A stretch of DNA of 64,000 nt. It comes from Clostridioides difficile. Its GTDB lineage: Bacteria; Bacillota; Clostridia; Peptostreptococcales; Peptostreptococcaceae. Below the pieces are notes generated by a model. That model saw only the letters and a list, made by a program, of their open reading frames with translations, was not told the DNA's origin and ran no database searches. Below, piece by piece: positions 17,102 to 26,574 of this stretch. The position numbers and the translations under genes are program-made. The stretch covers positions 186,001 through 250,000 of the forward strand of contig CP103804.1 in the NCBI GenBank assembly GCA_024919175.1, read 5' to 3'. Within the stretch, counting starts at the first letter, position 1. Every line of letters starts with the position of its first letter.

Positions 17102-18634
17102 TTAGTGTTTGAAGTGTCTTATTCCTGTAAATACCATAACCATATCATACTTATCACAAGCTTCTATTGAATCTTTATCTTTTATAGAACCACCTGGTTG
17201 AACTACTGCTGATATTCCATATTCATGAGCTAATGTTACACAGTCATCAAATGGGAAAAATGCATCTGATGCTAAAACAGCTCCTGTAAAATCTTTATCT
17301 TTATTATTTTCAAGAGCATTTTTTAATGCCCAAATTCTTGATGTTTGTCCACAACCTAGTGCTAGAGTTTGACCATTTTTTACTATTGCAATTGCATTTG
17401 ATTTCATATTTTTTACTACTCTCATACCAAATTCCATGTCCTTAAGTTGTTCATCTGTTGGTTGTGCTTTTGTTACATTTTCGCTTTTTTCTGCTAAAGT
17501 ATTATTTCTATCTTGTATTAATAATTTTCCATCTAAGTATTTCATTTCATATGGTTGTAAACTATTTTCTATCTTAGCTAATTTTAGGATTCTTAGATTT
17601 TTCTTTTGTTTAAGTATCTCTAATGCCTCTGGTTCAAAATCATAAGCTACTACTATTTCTAAGAATATTTCATTTAATTTATCTGCTGTAGCTTTATCTA
17701 TAGTAGAAGTTATTCCTACTATTCCACCAAAGATTGATACCTTATCTGCTTCATAACATTTTGTATATGCTTCAAAAGCATCTTTTCCTAATCCCACACC
17801 ACATGAATTAGCATGTTTTATAGCTACTGAAACTACTTCTTCACTATCTTTAAATTCTCTCATGACTTCTAAGCAACCATGTAAATCATTTAAGTTGTTG
17901 AAAGAAAGTTCTTTACCACCTAGTTGTTCATAATTTAAGATTGGATTTTTTGCATTTGATTGTGAATATAAGAAACCATTTTGATGTGGATTTTCTCCAT
18001 ATCTTAAAGTTTGTTCTTTTTGGAAAGTTAAATTTAATATGTCAGGATATGTATCTCCTACTTCTCCAGCAAAATAGCTAGATATTAAAGCATCATATCT
18101 ACCTGTAGTTGAGAAAGCTTTATATGATAATTTTTTTCTATCTTCTAATGTCATTGTGTCTGTTTTTAATTTTTCTATTATAGAATCATAATCTTTTATA
18201 TCTACTACTACTATTACATCTTTATAGTTTTTAGCAGCAGAACGTATCATAGATGGTCCACCAATATCTATATTTTCTATCATTTCATCATGGCTTTTTC
18301 CAGCTTTTAAAGTTCCTTCAAAATCGTATAGATTTACAGCTACTAAATCTATTGAATGTATTTTATGTTCATTTACAGTTTCTACATGAGATTCTTTATC
18401 TCTTTTGTAAAGTATTCCACCATGTATATATGGGTTTAATGTTTTTACTCTTCCATCCAATATTTCTGGGAAGTTTGTAACATCTTCAACTTGCATTACA
18501 TTAACTCCATTTTCTTTTAATGTCTTAAAAGTATTTCCTGTAGATATAATTTCATAATCTAATTTATTTAATTCCTTAGCAAATTCAACCACACCTGTTT
18601 TGTCAGTTACACTTATTAAAGCTCTCTTACTCAT
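17102..18634 (-). CDS. purH: Bifunctional AICAR transformylase / IMP cyclohydrolase
   Basis: Last two steps of IMP synthesis. 510 residues: an N-terminal MGS-like IMP cyclohydrolase (SVTDKTGVVEFAKELNKL; GGILYKRDKESHVETV; VAVNLYDFEGTL; ENIDIGGPSMIRSAAKN) and a C-terminal transformylase (LRYGENPHQNGFLY; IKHANSCGVG; ASDAFFPFDD). The start overlaps the purN end by 8 bases. The protein ends FTGIRHFKH, the usual PurH terminus. Confidence 0.98.
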   Translation of the reverse strand: MSKRALISVTDKTGVVEFAKELNKLDYEIISTGNTFKTLKENGVNVMQVEDVTNFPEILDGRVKTLNPYIHGGILYKRDKESHVETVNEHKIHSIDLVAVNLYDFEGTLKAGKSHDEMIENIDIGGPSMIRSAAKNYKDVIVVVDIKDYDSIIEKLKTDTMTLEDRKKLSYKAFSTTGRYDALISSYFAGEVGDTYPDILNLTFQKEQTLRYGENPHQNGFLYSQSNAKNPILNYEQLGGKELSFNNLNDLHGCLEVMREFKDSEEVVSVAIKHANSCGVGLGKDAFEAYTKCYEADKVSIFGGIVGITSTIDKATADKLNEIFLEIVVAYDFEPEALEILKQKKNLRILKLAKIENSLQPYEMKYLDGKLLIQDRNNTLAEKSENVTKAQPTDEQLKDMEFGMRVVKNMKSNAIAIVKNGQTLALGCGQTSRIWALKNALENNKDKDFTGAVLASDAFFPFDDCVTLAHEYGISAVVQPGGSIKDKDSIEACDKYDMVMVFTGIRHFKH

Positions 18635-19220
18635 TTATAAACACTCTCCTACCTTGAAGTTTTAATTTATTTTCACAAAAAAGACTTAAACTCTCTTCTA
18701 AAATCCTATGTTCAACTTCTAACACTCTTTTTGCAAGTGTTTTTGCATCATCACTTTGGTTTACCTTAACTACATCTTGCATTATTATTGGTCCAGTATC
18801 AGCACCTTCATCCACAAAATGAACTGTAGCACCAGTTACTTTAGCCCCATAATCTATTACACCTTGATGGACTCTTTCTCCATAGAATCCAGCCCCGCAA
18901 AATGAAGGTATTAATGATGGATGTATGTTTATCATTTTGTTTCTAAACTCATTAACCAGCTTTGGGCTGATTATTTTTAAATAACCAGCCAAAACTACTA
19001 AATCTATTTTATTTTCTTTAAGAATTTCTATTATCTTGTCTTCATCAGTTTCACAAATTGCCTTTATATTATGATTTTTAGCTCTCTCTAAACCATAAGC
19101 ATCTTGCTTACTTGAGATAACCACCTTAATCTGACCTTTTATCTTTCCAGACTCGGTACCATCTATAACTGCTTGTAAATTTGTTCCTCCACCAGATATT
19201 AAAACTCCTATATTTAGCAT
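18627..19220 (-). CDS. purN: Phosphoribosylglycinamide formyltransferase
   Basis: Third step of IMP synthesis, using 10-formyl-tetrahydrofolate. 197 residues; GVLISGGGTNLQAVIDG at the N-terminus, the catalytic block MINIHPSLIPSFCGAGFYG with Asn-His, and the downstream VTGATVHFVDEGADTGPII are all canonical. It overlaps purM by 7 bases and purH by 8 bases, so the three are translationally linked. Confidence 0.98.
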   Translation of the reverse strand: MLNIGVLISGGGTNLQAVIDGTESGKIKGQIKVVISSKQDAYGLERAKNHNIKAICETDEDKIIEILKENKIDLVVLAGYLKIISPKLVNEFRNKMINIHPSLIPSFCGAGFYGERVHQGVIDYGAKVTGATVHFVDEGADTGPIIMQDVVKVNQSDDAKTLAKRVLEVEHRILEESLSLFCENKLKLQGRRVFINE

Positions 19221-20290
19221 AATTCTACACCTTCATGACTATCTACTACTTCACCAATTATATATGCTTTGTCTTCTAATAATTCACTATACTTTTTATC
19301 TACATAAGCAACATTGTCATTTTCTCTATTATTTATAAAGTTTACAACATCGTTGGCATTTTCTTTATCTACTATTAAAACTAGTCCAATACCCATGTTA
19401 AAACTCTTATGAAGTTCTCTCTCATCTACAGCATTAAAACCTTCTATCATTTTGAATATAGGAGGTTTCTCCCAAGATTTTTTATTGATATCTAATCCTA
19501 ATCCTTTAGGTATAACTCTTGTTATATTTTCTATAAGCCCTCCACCAGTTATGTGAGCTATAGCTTTTATATCATGTTTAGCTAGTACATCTAAAGCTAA
19601 CTTAACATATATTTTAGTTGGTGTTAAAAGTGCTTCTCCAACTGTCATTCCTAGTTCTTCTACATATTGTTCCATCTTATAATCATAAGTTTCTAAGAAT
19701 ATTTTTCTTATAAAAGAAAATCCATTACTGTGTACTCCACTTGAAGATATACCAACTAATACATCTCCTGATTTAACATCATTTCCAGAAACAATCTTTT
19801 CTTTGTCTGCTATACCTACAGAGAATCCTGCTAAATCATAATCATCATCTCCATACATTCCAGGCATTTCAGCAGTTTCTCCACCAATTAATGCACAACC
19901 AGACATTTTACAACCGTCTGCTATTCCGCCAACTACTTTTTCTATATGCTCAGGAACTAATTTTCCAAGAGCTATATAATCAAGGAAAAATAATGGTTTA
20001 GCACCTTGACATATTAAATCATTTACACACATTGCAACTAAATCTATTCCAACAGTATCATGCTTGTCCATCATTTGAGCTATTTTTAACTTAGTCCCAA
20101 CACCATCTGTAGATGCAAGCAAAACTGGTTCTTTCATTCCTACAAAATCTTTTAAACTATATAATCCACTGAAATTTCCTAAATCTCCAACTACATTTCC
20201 ATCATAAGTTCCTTTTATTTTACCTTTTATAAGGTCTACTGCTCTATTTCCTTCATCTATATCTACACCTGATTCTTTATATGTTAACAT
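19214..20290 (-). CDS. purM: Phosphoribosylformylglycinamidine cyclo-ligase
   Basis: Fifth step: FGAM to AIR with ATP. 358 residues with the AIRS fold. Marks: YKESGVDIDEGNRAVDLIK, LLASTDGVGTKLKIA, GIDLVAMCVNDLICQGAKPLFFLDY, GCALIGGETAEMPGMY and HITGGGLIENI. The start ATGTTAA overlaps the purF stop by 7 bases. Confidence 0.98.
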   Translation of the reverse strand: MLTYKESGVDIDEGNRAVDLIKGKIKGTYDGNVVGDLGNFSGLYSLKDFVGMKEPVLLASTDGVGTKLKIAQMMDKHDTVGIDLVAMCVNDLICQGAKPLFFLDYIALGKLVPEHIEKVVGGIADGCKMSGCALIGGETAEMPGMYGDDDYDLAGFSVGIADKEKIVSGNDVKSGDVLVGISSSGVHSNGFSFIRKIFLETYDYKMEQYVEELGMTVGEALLTPTKIYVKLALDVLAKHDIKAIAHITGGGLIENITRVIPKGLGLDINKKSWEKPPIFKMIEGFNAVDERELHKSFNMGIGLVLIVDKENANDVVNFINNRENDNVAYVDKKYSELLEDKAYIIGEVVDSHEGVELC

Positions 20291-21651
20291 GAAAGTAGTT
20301 CCTCCTTATCAATTTTCTTAACTGGGTATTCTCCATCAAAACAAGCTTTGCAGAAAGTAGACTTATGTTCTGCTGCATCTAACATTCCTTCTATGTCTAG
20401 GAATTTTAAACTGTCACATCCAATATATTCTCTCATTTCTTCTACATTGTTACTTGATGCAATTAACTTAGAGCGATTTGGAGTATCTATTCCATAATAA
20501 CAAGAGTAAGCTACTGGAGGAGATGTTATTCTAAGATGAATTTCTTTTGCCCCTGCTTCTCTTAATGATTTTACTAACTGTTTAGATGTAGTTCCTCTTA
20601 CTATTGAATCATCTACTAAAATTATAGATTTTCCTTTTATTACTGTTGAAAGAGGATTTAATTTTATTTTTACAGCTATTTCTCTTTCTTCTTGTGTAGG
20701 TTTTATAAATGTTCTTCCTACATATCTATTTTTAACTAGACCTTCACTTATTTTTAATCCACTAGCATTTGCATAACCAATAGCCCCTGGCCAACCTGAA
20801 TCTGGAACTGGAACCACTACATCTGCTTTTACACTTTCATCTTGAGCTAATCTTTCACCACATTTAATTCTGAACTCATATGCATTTACATTATCTATAG
20901 TTGCATCATTTCTTGCAAAGTATATGTGCTCAAATATACAACTTTTCTTAACTGGTTTATAATTTTCTGAATGAAAATATGATTTTAATTCTCCATCTTT
21001 AACTACTATTATTTCTCCTGGCTCTACATCTCTTACAACTTCTCCGCCAAGTATGTCTATTGCACAATTTTCTGATGCAAATATATATTCATCACCCTTT
21101 TTACCAAGTACAAGAGGTCTGAATCCATGTGGATCTCTAACTGCAACCAATTCATCTTGACTCATTATTACAAGAGCATATGCACCTTTGATATAGTCCA
21201 TTGTTACTTTTAAACTTTCCACTATATCTCCTTTGTAATATCTCGCAAGTATATATAAAATTACTTCTGTATCTGAATTAGTTTGGAACATATATCCATC
21301 TTCTTCTAGCATATCTTTTAAATAATTTGCATTTACTAGATTTCCATTATGAGCTATAGCTAATTGTCTTTTTCTGCAACTTCCAACTAAAGGTTGACAG
21401 TTAGAAACATGACTTCCTCCAGCTGTTGAATATCTAACATGTCCAATACCTATATTTCCTTTTAACTTAGATAATTCACTTTCTTTAAAAACATCTCCAA
21501 CTAATCCCATATCTTTTTTGTACTTAATTTCTCCATCATCTAAAAGAGCTAAACCACAGCTTTCCTGCCCTCTGTGTTGCATAGAATATAAAGAATAGTA
21601 TAGTTCTTTAGTTACATCTTTATTAGAGTAAATCCCTAAAACTCCACACAT
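20284..21651 (-). CDS. purF: Amidophosphoribosyltransferase
   Basis: First committed step of purine synthesis: PRPP and Gln to phosphoribosylamine. 455 residues. It begins MCGVLGIYS, so Met removal exposes the N-terminal Cys nucleophile without a propeptide. The PRPP site IILVDDSIVRGTTSKQLV is clear. Several Cys in the C-terminal half (including STFCKACFDGEYP) match the [4Fe-4S] type of PurF known in B. subtilis. The enzyme is classically inhibited by AMP and GMP. Confidence 0.98.
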   Translation of the reverse strand: MCGVLGIYSNKDVTKELYYSLYSMQHRGQESCGLALLDDGEIKYKKDMGLVGDVFKESELSKLKGNIGIGHVRYSTAGGSHVSNCQPLVGSCRKRQLAIAHNGNLVNANYLKDMLEEDGYMFQTNSDTEVILYILARYYKGDIVESLKVTMDYIKGAYALVIMSQDELVAVRDPHGFRPLVLGKKGDEYIFASENCAIDILGGEVVRDVEPGEIIVVKDGELKSYFHSENYKPVKKSCIFEHIYFARNDATIDNVNAYEFRIKCGERLAQDESVKADVVVPVPDSGWPGAIGYANASGLKISEGLVKNRYVGRTFIKPTQEEREIAVKIKLNPLSTVIKGKSIILVDDSIVRGTTSKQLVKSLREAGAKEIHLRITSPPVAYSCYYGIDTPNRSKLIASSNNVEEMREYIGCDSLKFLDIEGMLDAAEHKSTFCKACFDGEYPVKKIDKEELLSC

Positions 21652-21662
21652 ACATTTGCCTC

Positions 21663-22361
21663 CTATTTATTATTCATTCTCGAAAGTACTTCCATATAAC
21701 CTTCTACAAGGTCTCCAAGGTCTCTTCTAAATCTGTCTTTGTCTAATTTTTCATTTGTGTTTACATCCCAAAGTCTACAAGTGTCTGGTGATACTTCATC
21801 AGCTAATATTATATTTCCTTCAGAATCTTTACCAAACTCTATTTTAAAGTCAACTAACTTTAGGTTTAATTTTAAGAAGAATGCTTTTAGCAATTCATTT
21901 ATTTTTAGAGTTTCTTCTCTTAAGAACTTCAATTCTTCTCTAGTTGCTAATTTCATTGCAACTGCATAATCATCATTTAGCATTGGGTCACCATAATCAT
22001 CATTTTTGTAGCTTATTTCAAAGATTGGCTCATCGAAAACTACACCTTCTTCAAGGCCAACTCTTTTGCAAATAGAACCAGCAGCAATATTTCTTACTAT
22101 TACTTCCAATGGTAAAATTTCTACTTTTTTAACTAACATTTCTCTATCTGATAAACTTTTTATAAAGTGAGTATTTATATTATTTTCTTTTAACATTTCA
22201 AAGATTATTGTTGATATCTTATTATTTAGTATACCTTTTGAAGATATTTCTGCTTTTTTTTCTCCATTAAATGCTGTCGCATCATCTTTATAATAAACAA
22301 CATATTCATTTTCATTGTCTGTAGAATATACTTGTTTTGCTTTTCCTTCATATAATAACAT
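21663..22361 (-). CDS. purC: SAICAR synthase
   Basis: Joins CAIR and Asp to form SAICAR. 232 residues, the short bacterial form. It starts LLYEGKAKQVYST, with the conserved KDDATAFNGEKK, EVIVRNIAAGSICKR, KIEFGKDSEGNIILADEVSPDTCRLWD and DKDRFRRDLG. It starts 5 bases after purE. Confidence 0.98.
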   Translation of the reverse strand: MLLYEGKAKQVYSTDNENEYVVYYKDDATAFNGEKKAEISSKGILNNKISTIIFEMLKENNINTHFIKSLSDREMLVKKVEILPLEVIVRNIAAGSICKRVGLEEGVVFDEPIFEISYKNDDYGDPMLNDDYAVAMKLATREELKFLREETLKINELLKAFFLKLNLKLVDFKIEFGKDSEGNIILADEVSPDTCRLWDVNTNEKLDKDRFRRDLGDLVEGYMEVLSRMNNK

Positions 22362-22366
22362 TTCTG

Positions 22367-22843
22367 TTACCCCCTTAAATTCTTGTCGTCTTCCAGCACT
22401 TTTTGTGCCATTTCTTCTCTATATGATTTTAAATCTTCTTTTAATTTTGGGTATTTTAAAGTCATTATTTGTAATGCCAGTAAAGCTGCATTTAAACCTA
22501 AATCTATTGTAACTGTTGCAACTGGTATTCCTTTTGGCATTTGAACTATTGATAGAAGTGAGTCTAGTCCATCCATAGTTGATGATTTAATAGGCAATCC
22601 TATTACTGGAATTAGCGTTTGTGAAGCTATTACACCTGGTAAATGTGCTGCTTTTCCTGCTGCTGCTATTATTACATCTGTATCATCTTCTATTTCTTTT
22701 AGGAATATTGAAAGTTGTTCTGGTGTTCTATGAGCTGATAATGCTCTTGCTACAACTTCTATTCCATATTTTTCAAGCAGTTTTATCCCTTCTTCTAATT
22801 TTGGATAATCTGATTTTGAACCCATAACTACTGCTACTTTCAT
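22367..22843 (-). CDS. purE: PurE carboxyaminoimidazole ribonucleotide mutase/carboxylase
   Basis: Makes CAIR from AIR or N5-CAIR. 158 residues with GSKSDYPKLEEGIKLLEKYG, the SAHRTPE motif with the catalytic His, and AAAGKAAHLPGVIAS. No purK lies in this operon; class I PurE needs PurK whereas class II uses CO2 directly, so a PurK elsewhere or a direct carboxylase activity has to be assumed. The SAHRTPE and AHLPG motifs look class I-like, with Lys where many proteins have Gly (AAGKAAH). First gene of the operon. Confidence 0.96.
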   Translation of the reverse strand: MKVAVVMGSKSDYPKLEEGIKLLEKYGIEVVARALSAHRTPEQLSIFLKEIEDDTDVIIAAAGKAAHLPGVIASQTLIPVIGLPIKSSTMDGLDSLLSIVQMPKGIPVATVTIDLGLNAALLALQIMTLKYPKLKEDLKSYREEMAQKVLEDDKNLRG

Positions 22844-22887
22844 TAGACTTCCCCTCTCCGTTTATAAGTTATTTTACAATCTAAATC

Positions 22888-22907
22888 ATTCGCATCATTA
22901 TACGAAT
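22888..22907. repeat. Inverted repeat in the purE leader
   Basis: ATTCG and CGAAT separated by ten bases, placed just after the predicted transcription start. It shares the TTCG...CGAA core with a second inverted repeat about 90 bases upstream. CGAA is the core of the PurR box in B. subtilis. Candidate operator; no regulator gene is in the window. Confidence 0.45.
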
Positions 22908-22919
22908 TATACATCTTAA

Positions 22920-22948
22920 ATTTTATATTAATATACATATATTATCAA
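22920..22948 (-). promoter_or_regulatory. Sigma-A promoter of the purECFMNHDL operon
   Basis: Minus-strand TTGATA (22948-22943), 17-base spacer, TAAAAT (22925-22920). The predicted start near 22913 gives a leader of about 70 bases before the purE ATG. Confidence 0.6.
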
Positions 22949-22995
22949 CTCTTTTTTGAAATTTTTTAAAAAAAATATTCCTTGTGTTTTTTTCA

Positions 22996-23011
22996 TTCGC
23001 CCCCTTGCGAA
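22996..23011. repeat. GC-rich inverted repeat upstream of the purE promoter
   Basis: TTCGC and GCGAA separated by six bases (CCCCTT on the plus strand), conspicuous in an otherwise A+T-rich spacer. It lies about 50 bases upstream of the -35 and repeats the TTCG/CGAA core found again after the start site. Candidate PurR-type operator. Confidence 0.45.
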
Positions 23012-23188
23012 CTTTATTTACTTTTTTTGATACCTAACAAAATTACTTTTCATTTATTTATTATTTTTTGATAAATAAATATATTTTACATAATTTAAAG
23101 TAAACTTATATAGTATTTTTTAAATTGCAATATTCATAATTCAGTAGGATACTCTTTTTTAGAACATGTTTTCATCAAAATCTATACT

Positions 23189-23225
23189 AAAAAAGGAAGT
23201 TGATTATCATAAATCATCTTCCTTA
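23189..23225 (-). terminator. Terminator of the HAD phosphatase gene
   Basis: Minus-strand AAGGAAGATGATT pairs with AATCAACTTCCTT and is followed by a T run. It lies about 90 bases after the stop at 23315. The rest of 23012-23188 holds nothing I can recognise. Confidence 0.75.
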
Positions 23226-23314
23226 TTTCTGGGTATACAATTTTATAGTTGTTAACTTACAAAATATTTAGTTTTTAATTTTATTTTACCAATCAATTTA
23301 TATATTACTAATGA

Positions 23315-24025
23315 TTAAATATCTTTAAATAATTTTTTGTACAATAATGGTATTTCTTGATAATCTAAAATTATAAAGTCAGGTTTACAAACCAACGCCT
23401 CTACCCTATGCTCTCTATGATTCATCCAGATACTCTTCCAACCAGCTTTTTTAGCACCTACTACATCGTTTTTATAAGAGTCACCTACATAATATGTATT
23501 TTCCCTATCTAAATTCATAAATTTCTCAGCCAATCTAAAAATATTAATGTCTGGCTTAGAAAAACCAACTTCACTAGAAATAAAAATATTCTCTTCATCA
23601 ACCCACTTTTCAATATTTAATTGTTTTAATTTCATTCTTTGATGTGAAGAAGGTCCATTAGTTATGATTCCTATATTAATATTTTTTTCTTTAGCAAAAT
23701 TTAAAACTTGCTCCATTTCTGGAATTAAAGTGATTTGTGATTGTTGATATATGTACTCATCTTGAAAATTTTGAGCATCTTTTTCTGTAATAAACTTTCC
23801 TAACTCTTCAAAAGCTTTCATTATCCTATAAATATGCATTTCTTTGATTGGCATTTCTCCACTCTCAGTCAGGTGAAATACCTCATCGCTATACTTTCTA
23901 CTACGTATATATAAATCTTTAACAGAAATATTCTTTATTGAAGAAAATACTTTATCATATGCAATATAAAAAGGCATCAATTGATTGTATAAAGTATCAT
24001 CCACATCAAAAATTAAATTAATCAA
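23315..24025 (-). CDS. HAD-superfamily hydrolase, YjjG-like
   Basis: 236 residues. HAD motif I is IFDVDDTLYNQ (residues 4-14) with the Asp nucleophile; motif II is IITNGPSSHQ; motif III Lys is in SEVGFSKPDINIF; motif IV is TYYVGDSYKNDVVGAKKAGW. A helical cap lies between motifs I and II. Members of this subgroup often are pyrimidine 5'-nucleotidases or general phosphatases; the substrate cannot be read from sequence. The start is TTG with a strong AGGAGG site nine bases away; no in-frame ATG precedes motif I. It is monocistronic, bounded by terminators. Confidence 0.88.
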   Translation of the reverse strand: MINLIFDVDDTLYNQLMPFYIAYDKVFSSIKNISVKDLYIRSRKYSDEVFHLTESGEMPIKEMHIYRIMKAFEELGKFITEKDAQNFQDEYIYQQSQITLIPEMEQVLNFAKEKNINIGIITNGPSSHQRMKLKQLNIEKWVDEENIFISSEVGFSKPDINIFRLAEKFMNLDRENTYYVGDSYKNDVVGAKKAGWKSIWMNHREHRVEALVCKPDFIILDYQEIPLLYKKLFKDI

Positions 24026-24156
24026 AATATTAATCCTCCTAAATTTAATAGTGATAAATATAATTATAGCTACAAATACCTAGTATTACAATATTTCCCA
24101 TGCTCAGACCTATTATTTAATTAAAATTAAAACATGCCTGTATATTCAAGCATACA

Positions 24157-24198
24157 AACAAAAAGGCAAGATATATATTTAAATTATATAACTTGCCT
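24157..24198 (-). terminator. Terminator of the EAL-domain gene
   Basis: Minus-strand GGCAAGTTATATA pairs with TATATATCTTGCC and is followed by TTTTTG, 20 bases after the stop at 24219. Confidence 0.8.
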
Positions 24199-24218
24199 AA
24201 ATATTTGATTTTATAAAC

Positions 24219-26462
24219 TTAATCATTAGATATTTTCAATTTTTTTATTTTATCATCATTGTATGTGAATTCTTCAAATTCAGGTATTGATAATGGCTTA
24301 GAAAAAACATAACCTTGAATATAATCACATCCAATGCTTTTTAGGAAATGTACTTGTTCAGCTTCTTCAATACCCTCAGCAATTACTTTCATGCCAAGCC
24401 TTCTACTAAGTTCAATAATAGATTCCACAACAACTTTGCCACGTTCTATATTATTTTTACTAATAAAAAATGAACGATCTAATTTAATTATCTCAACTTT
24501 AAAATCTTTCAATATTCCTAATGATGAATATCCAAATCCAAAATCATCTATAGAACATCTAAAACCTTTACTATGAATATCATCTATTACATCAATAGCT
24601 TCTGGACTTTCTAAAAAAATAGATTCAGTAAGTTCTAAGTCTATTAAAGATGTAGGTACATTATATTTATTACATATAACCTCATATTTTTCTAAAAATG
24701 ACTTATCTTTTAAATGTTGCCTTGATACATTAACAGAAACTATTAATAATTCTTTACGTTCTTTTATCCATTTAGAAATCAATTTACATGTTTCTTCAAG
24801 CACATATAAGTCTAATTCACATATAAATCCGTTTTTTTCAAAGAGAGGAACAAAATCACTTGGATAAATCATACCTTTTTCTGGACTATTCCAACGAACA
24901 AGAGACTCTGCACCTCTAATTTTTCCAGTTTTTATATCAATCTTTGGTTGCAAGCATATAAAAAATTCTTTATCATCAAGAGCTTTTTCCATTAAATTTG
25001 ACAATTCCTTTTCAAATATCAATCTATTTTTTTCTATATCACTATAAAAATTAAAATCACTTTTATGAGTTTTATTAAAGCTCTTTCTTGCTGTATTTAC
25101 ATGGTCTTGTATTGTAATTAAATCTTCATCATGATTTTCAATCGTGTAAATACCTACTGAAATTCTTAAAAAGTATGGGTTTTCTTTGTCTTTATTAAAA
25201 TAATTAATTTCATCTTCTATTTTATACAATAATTCTAAAACTTCTAATACTGGTCTATTCTTTATAAATAGATAGAATAAGTCTGCATCATGACGACATA
25301 CAAACTCTTCATTATTAACAATGTTTCTTTCTAGAACATTATAAATATATTTAAGTGCACTATTTCCTTTTTCACTACCAAAACAGTCGTTTATTAACTT
25401 AAAATCCTTTATGTTTATTGATATCATCATATAGGTGTTATCAGGCGACTTAGAAATTAAAGGTTTTATTAACATACTAAATTTTGTTGAATTAATACCA
25501 TTTGTTATATTGTCTAAATAGGCAATATCTTCAATTTGTTTTATATATTTTCTTCTTATTGTATATAAAAGCCATGTTATAATTCCAATAATACAAATGA
25601 TTATAAAAGTCATTATTATTGTAAAGGTATTTAATTTATTCAATTCACCTAATACAGCTTCTTCAGGCACTATAAGAACAAAATACCAATCATTTAAACC
25701 TTTTGTTACAGGATGATAAGTTAACAAACATTTTACATTTTTTGATGAAGTTATTGTAATTTCTCCTGATTTTTCATTCTTAAAGCCATTCATCATTTTT
25801 TGAGCCCAAGTCTCATTTATGGCGTTTCTATATTTATGACTAAGGTCTTTTATTAACTCACTATTTCTACCTATAAAAAGAGGTTTTCCTTTCTTATCTA
25901 TAATTTCAATGGTTCCTTTTCCACCAAAATTGTTAATATTGAGAATATCATTCATACTTTCTCTATGAGAAACACCCACTAAAATACTAGATACCTCATG
26001 TTTATCATCAAATATAGGTACACTGTAAAGTACAACATCTAGTGAATCTATTAGTTCTGTGTATTCTTTACCTTCTATTCCCTTTTTATATGAAACTGTA
26101 TCCTTTAAATCCAATTTTTTTCCACTTAAAAACTCTGCTTTACCCTTTAAATCAATTATTCCAATATCAGAATATTCATAACTAGTTTTTCTTTTTGATA
26201 AATAATCATATCGACTATCACCTTCATACTGTTTAATAAAATCTGCCATTAGTTTTAAATCGGATAAAATAAACTTAATTTGATTATCAACATTTGCTAC
26301 AATTTGTGTAGACACATCGTTTAAATAATTTTTAGTTTGCTTATTAGATATGTTATACAATTTTACAGTAGTAAAAACAGTAATTACAAGAATTGAAATA
26401 ATAAGTGCACATAAAATTGCAGACAAAACTATATTGTTTTTTTCGTACCTTGATAATTTCAT
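24219..26462 (-). CDS. Membrane sensor with degenerate GGDEF and intact EAL domain (c-di-GMP phosphodiesterase)
   Basis: 747 residues from the ATG at 26462, chosen for its GGAGG site; upstream codons lack one. Order: a membrane helix at about residues 13-35, an extracellular dCACHE-like sensor to about 275, a second helix (FTIIMTFIIICIIGIITWLLY), a GGDEF domain, then EAL. The GGDEF site is degraded (RHDADLF), so cyclase activity is unlikely. EAL residues are kept: GAESLVRW, NVSRQHL, ELTESIF, SIDDFGFGYSSL, IKLDRSF, AEGIEEAEQ. It should hydrolyse c-di-GMP in response to an external signal, which in clostridia affects motility and adhesion. It is monocistronic with its own promoter. Confidence 0.92.
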   Translation of the reverse strand: MKLSRYEKNNIVLSAILCALIISILVITVFTTVKLYNISNKQTKNYLNDVSTQIVANVDNQIKFILSDLKLMADFIKQYEGDSRYDYLSKRKTSYEYSDIGIIDLKGKAEFLSGKKLDLKDTVSYKKGIEGKEYTELIDSLDVVLYSVPIFDDKHEVSSILVGVSHRESMNDILNINNFGGKGTIEIIDKKGKPLFIGRNSELIKDLSHKYRNAINETWAQKMMNGFKNEKSGEITITSSKNVKCLLTYHPVTKGLNDWYFVLIVPEEAVLGELNKLNTFTIIMTFIIICIIGIITWLLYTIRRKYIKQIEDIAYLDNITNGINSTKFSMLIKPLISKSPDNTYMMISINIKDFKLINDCFGSEKGNSALKYIYNVLERNIVNNEEFVCRHDADLFYLFIKNRPVLEVLELLYKIEDEINYFNKDKENPYFLRISVGIYTIENHDEDLITIQDHVNTARKSFNKTHKSDFNFYSDIEKNRLIFEKELSNLMEKALDDKEFFICLQPKIDIKTGKIRGAESLVRWNSPEKGMIYPSDFVPLFEKNGFICELDLYVLEETCKLISKWIKERKELLIVSVNVSRQHLKDKSFLEKYEVICNKYNVPTSLIDLELTESIFLESPEAIDVIDDIHSKGFRCSIDDFGFGYSSLGILKDFKVEIIKLDRSFFISKNNIERGKVVVESIIELSRRLGMKVIAEGIEEAEQVHFLKSIGCDYIQGYVFSKPLSIPEFEEFTYNDDKIKKLKISND

Positions 26463-26545
26463 TTTTTGTCCTCCAAAATATAAGTCTATTTTTAGCATAA
26501 ATGCTAGCTCTACAAATTTTATTATCAAAAAGCTATCCACACTAT

Positions 26546-26574
26546 ATTATAATATTCTACTTCTCAATATTCAA
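26546..26574 (-). promoter_or_regulatory. Sigma-A promoter of the EAL-domain gene
   Basis: Minus-strand TTGAAT (26574-26569), 17-base spacer, TATAAT (26551-26546). It gives a leader of about 75 bases to the ATG at 26462. Confidence 0.65.

Noticed and set aside
22844..23314. Purine riboswitch in front of purE
   Set aside because: None of the aptamer's conserved loops (GATATGG, TCTACC, CCGTAAA) is present on either strand.
26463..26540. Longer start of the EAL-domain protein
   Set aside because: The extra residues precede a strong GGAGG site and an ATG directly before the membrane helix, so the shorter form is preferred.
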